Shown: positions 62,805-64,000 of the stretch, in pieces
Layout: the number at the start of each line of letters is the position of its first letter
Position numbering within the stretch: position 1 is the first letter of the stretch
Assembly (NCBI RefSeq): GCF_048541585.1
Contig: NZ_CP183303.1
Coordinates: forward strand, 1,736,001 to 1,800,000
From: Legionella_C sp048541585
GTDB lineage: Bacteria > Pseudomonadota > Gammaproteobacteria > Legionellales > Legionellaceae
Direction of reading: 5' to 3'
DNA length: 64,000 nucleotides
The notes under the pieces: generated by a model
Databases searched by the model: none
Told to the model about the DNA's origin: nothing
What the model saw: the letters and a program-made list of their open reading frames with translations, nothing else
Made by a program: the position numbers and the translations under genes

Positions 62805-64000
62805 TTATACTATAGCTTTTATTGCTGTTACCAGTAACTGCAGTTTTGAGCGACCTTGAAAGCTATTTACATCTAATTTATAGGCAATATGAACTTTTTT
62901 GGCTCTATAATTAGGCCAGCTTGTCAAATCCACATTAAAAACTATCGCATCAAGAGGCTCGCCGCCTATACTATGGACCAGAGTTAATTTAAGGTGATGC
63001 TGACCTACTAAGCGTTGTTCTAATATTTCAAACTCATTATCGAAGCAAGGCTCAGGGAACTGTTGACCCCAAGGACCAGCTTGTTGCAATAGGGTTGCCA
63101 TTTCGAGGCTTAAATCATGAATTTCCAATGGTCCATCAGTTAATAATAATCCTTCACAATGAGAGATATCCATGTGTTTTTCAACTTCAGCAATAAATGC
63201 CTGTTGAAAACGATTAAAATTATCCGGATGTAAACTTAAGCCAGCAGCCATGGCATGACCACCAAATTTATTAATTAGTTCCGGATGGTTTTTATCAATT
63301 GCAGCGAGTACATCACGAATGTTTAGCGCCGCTATTGAGCGTGCTGAACCTTTTATCTCAGTTTCACTTACCACAGAAAAAACAATTACCGGCCGATGAT
63401 AACGATCTTTTAAGCGGCCAGCTAAAATACCGATAACCCCCTGATGCCAGGCAGGATCAACTAAGCATAAAGCAATAGGAAGCTGCTTATTATATTCAAT
63501 TTTTTGGGTTAATTGCTCAATGGCTCTAAGCGCCTGCTCTTTCATTTCTGCTTCAATAATACGCCGCTCTTGATTTAGTTCATCTAGATGTGCTGCTAAT
63601 TTTTTGGCGTGATTAAAATCCTCACATAACAAACATTCAATTCCTAAAGACATATCATCTAATCGGCCTGCGGCATTTAATCTGGGTGCAATCGCAAAAC
63701 CTAAATCACTTTCACGTAGGCGAAGCCCATCACGCTTTGTAATTTCTATTAGTGCTTTAATACCCGGCCTACATAAACCTTGGCGAATACGAGCTAATCC
63801 TTGATTAACTAGGATACGATTATTTTGATCAAGTGGCACCACATCAGCTACTGTTCCTAATGCCACCAGATCTAAAAATTGAGCCATATTAGGTTCAGGT
63901 AAAGACTGCTCGGCAAACCAGCCATGATTACTAAGATGCCTACGTAGGGCTAACATAACATAAAAAATAACCCCCACTCCTGCAATAGCCTTACTATGAA
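62805..64000 (-). CDS. recJ: Single-strand-specific exonuclease RecJ (3' part only)
   Basis: About 398 C-terminal residues; the frame is open to the window edge (HSKAIAGVGVIFYVMLALRR). LVALGTVADVVPLDQNNR, GFAIAPRLNAAGRLDDMSLG, VDPAWHQGVIGILAGRLKD, KGSARSI, and NKFGGHAMAAGLSL (DHHA1 domain) identify RecJ. The N-terminal DHH motifs lie outside the window. It degrades single-stranded DNA 5' to 3' in recombination and mismatch repair. Confidence 0.94.
   Translation of the reverse strand, partial: HSKAIAGVGVIFYVMLALRRHLSNHGWFAEQSLPEPNMAQFLDLVALGTVADVVPLDQNNRILVNQGLARIRQGLCRPGIKALIEITKRDGLRLRESDLGFAIAPRLNAAGRLDDMSLGIECLLCEDFNHAKKLAAHLDELNQERRIIEAEMKEQALRAIEQLTQKIEYNKQLPIALCLVDPAWHQGVIGILAGRLKDRYHRPVIVFSVVSETEIKGSARSIAALNIRDVLAAIDKNHPELINKFGGHAMAAGLSLHPDNFNRFQQAFIAEVEKHMDISHCEGLLLTDGPLEIHDLSLEMATLLQQAGPWGQQFPEPCFDNEFEILEQRLVGQHHLKLTLVHSIGGEPLDAIVFNVDLTSWPNYRAKKVHIAYKLDVNSFQGRSKLQLLVTAIKAIV

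Noticed and set aside
1..64000. CRISPR arrays, rRNA or tRNA genes, insertion sequences with a transposase, prophage genes
   Set aside because: I looked for regular spaced repeats, tRNA T-loop motifs and transposase or phage signatures and saw none. A tRNA scan would be decisive for the RNA genes.

Overview
The window is AT-rich (roughly mid-30s % G+C by eye) and reads as a chromosomal segment of a Legionella-like gammaproteobacterium, probably not L. pneumophila. This rests on four things. There is a Map-type histidine acid phosphatase. There is a THI-box thiamine operon headed by a yeast-type THI5 pyrimidine synthase. There are eukaryote-like proteins: an ankyrin protein, a mitochondrial carrier and a protein-kinase fold. 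Many orphan, lysine- and glutamate-rich ORFs look like Dot/Icm effector candidates. The species is inferred; no rRNA or tRNA gene is visible.

Layout. 0-8 kb: end of an unknown gene, ankyrin protein, maf, then a run of small orphan genes with a decayed tandem duplicate, a mobile-looking palindrome and a free-standing SecD-P1-like secreted protein. 8-10.6 kb: MFS transporter and acid phosphatase. 10.6-17.8 kb: the arginine operon argC-argJ-argB-argG-argH-argF (minus strand), divergent from argR, with ArgR operator pairs between them. 17.8-20.1 kb: orphan genes and a frameshifted secreted protein. 20.4-25.5 kb: an NfrA/NfrB-like pair, in which the glycosyltransferase ends in a c-di-GMP-binding MshEN domain, facing wecB. 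25.6-30.8 kb: housekeeping and metabolic genes (ornithine cyclodeaminase family, outer-membrane protein, ferritin-like, SDR, DHFR-like, signal peptidase I) and a 47-residue membrane protein.

30.9-39.1 kb is the richest accessory stretch: a methyltransferase-like protein, a mitochondrial carrier family protein, a 1070-residue protein with a possible permuted papain-like site, 3-methyladenine glycosylase, a nitrilase-like protein and a kinase-like protein. 39.3-45.1 kb: TPP riboswitch plus thi5-thiO-thiS-thiG-thiDE-thiF, almost every junction overlapping or nearly so. 45.2-47.4 kb: a Gln-rich 22-residue repeat protein, a membrane-hairpin protein and a methyltransferase. 47.6-56.3 kb: alpha-2-macroglobulin divergent from pbpC, then mutT. 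56.5-64 kb: small orphan, old yellow enzyme, a pair of inverted palindromic repeats, secA, dusA and the 3' part of recJ.

How the genes work together. The arg cluster covers glutamate to arginine apart from acetylornithine aminotransferase and carbamoyl phosphate synthesis, which are not in the window. The thi operon makes thiazole (ThiO/S/G/F) and pyrimidine (THI5 instead of ThiC) and joins them (ThiDE). NfrA/NfrB/WecB together match the c-di-GMP-gated ManNAc-type exopolysaccharide system known from E. coli. A2M and PbpC form the usual periplasmic defence and wall-repair pair.
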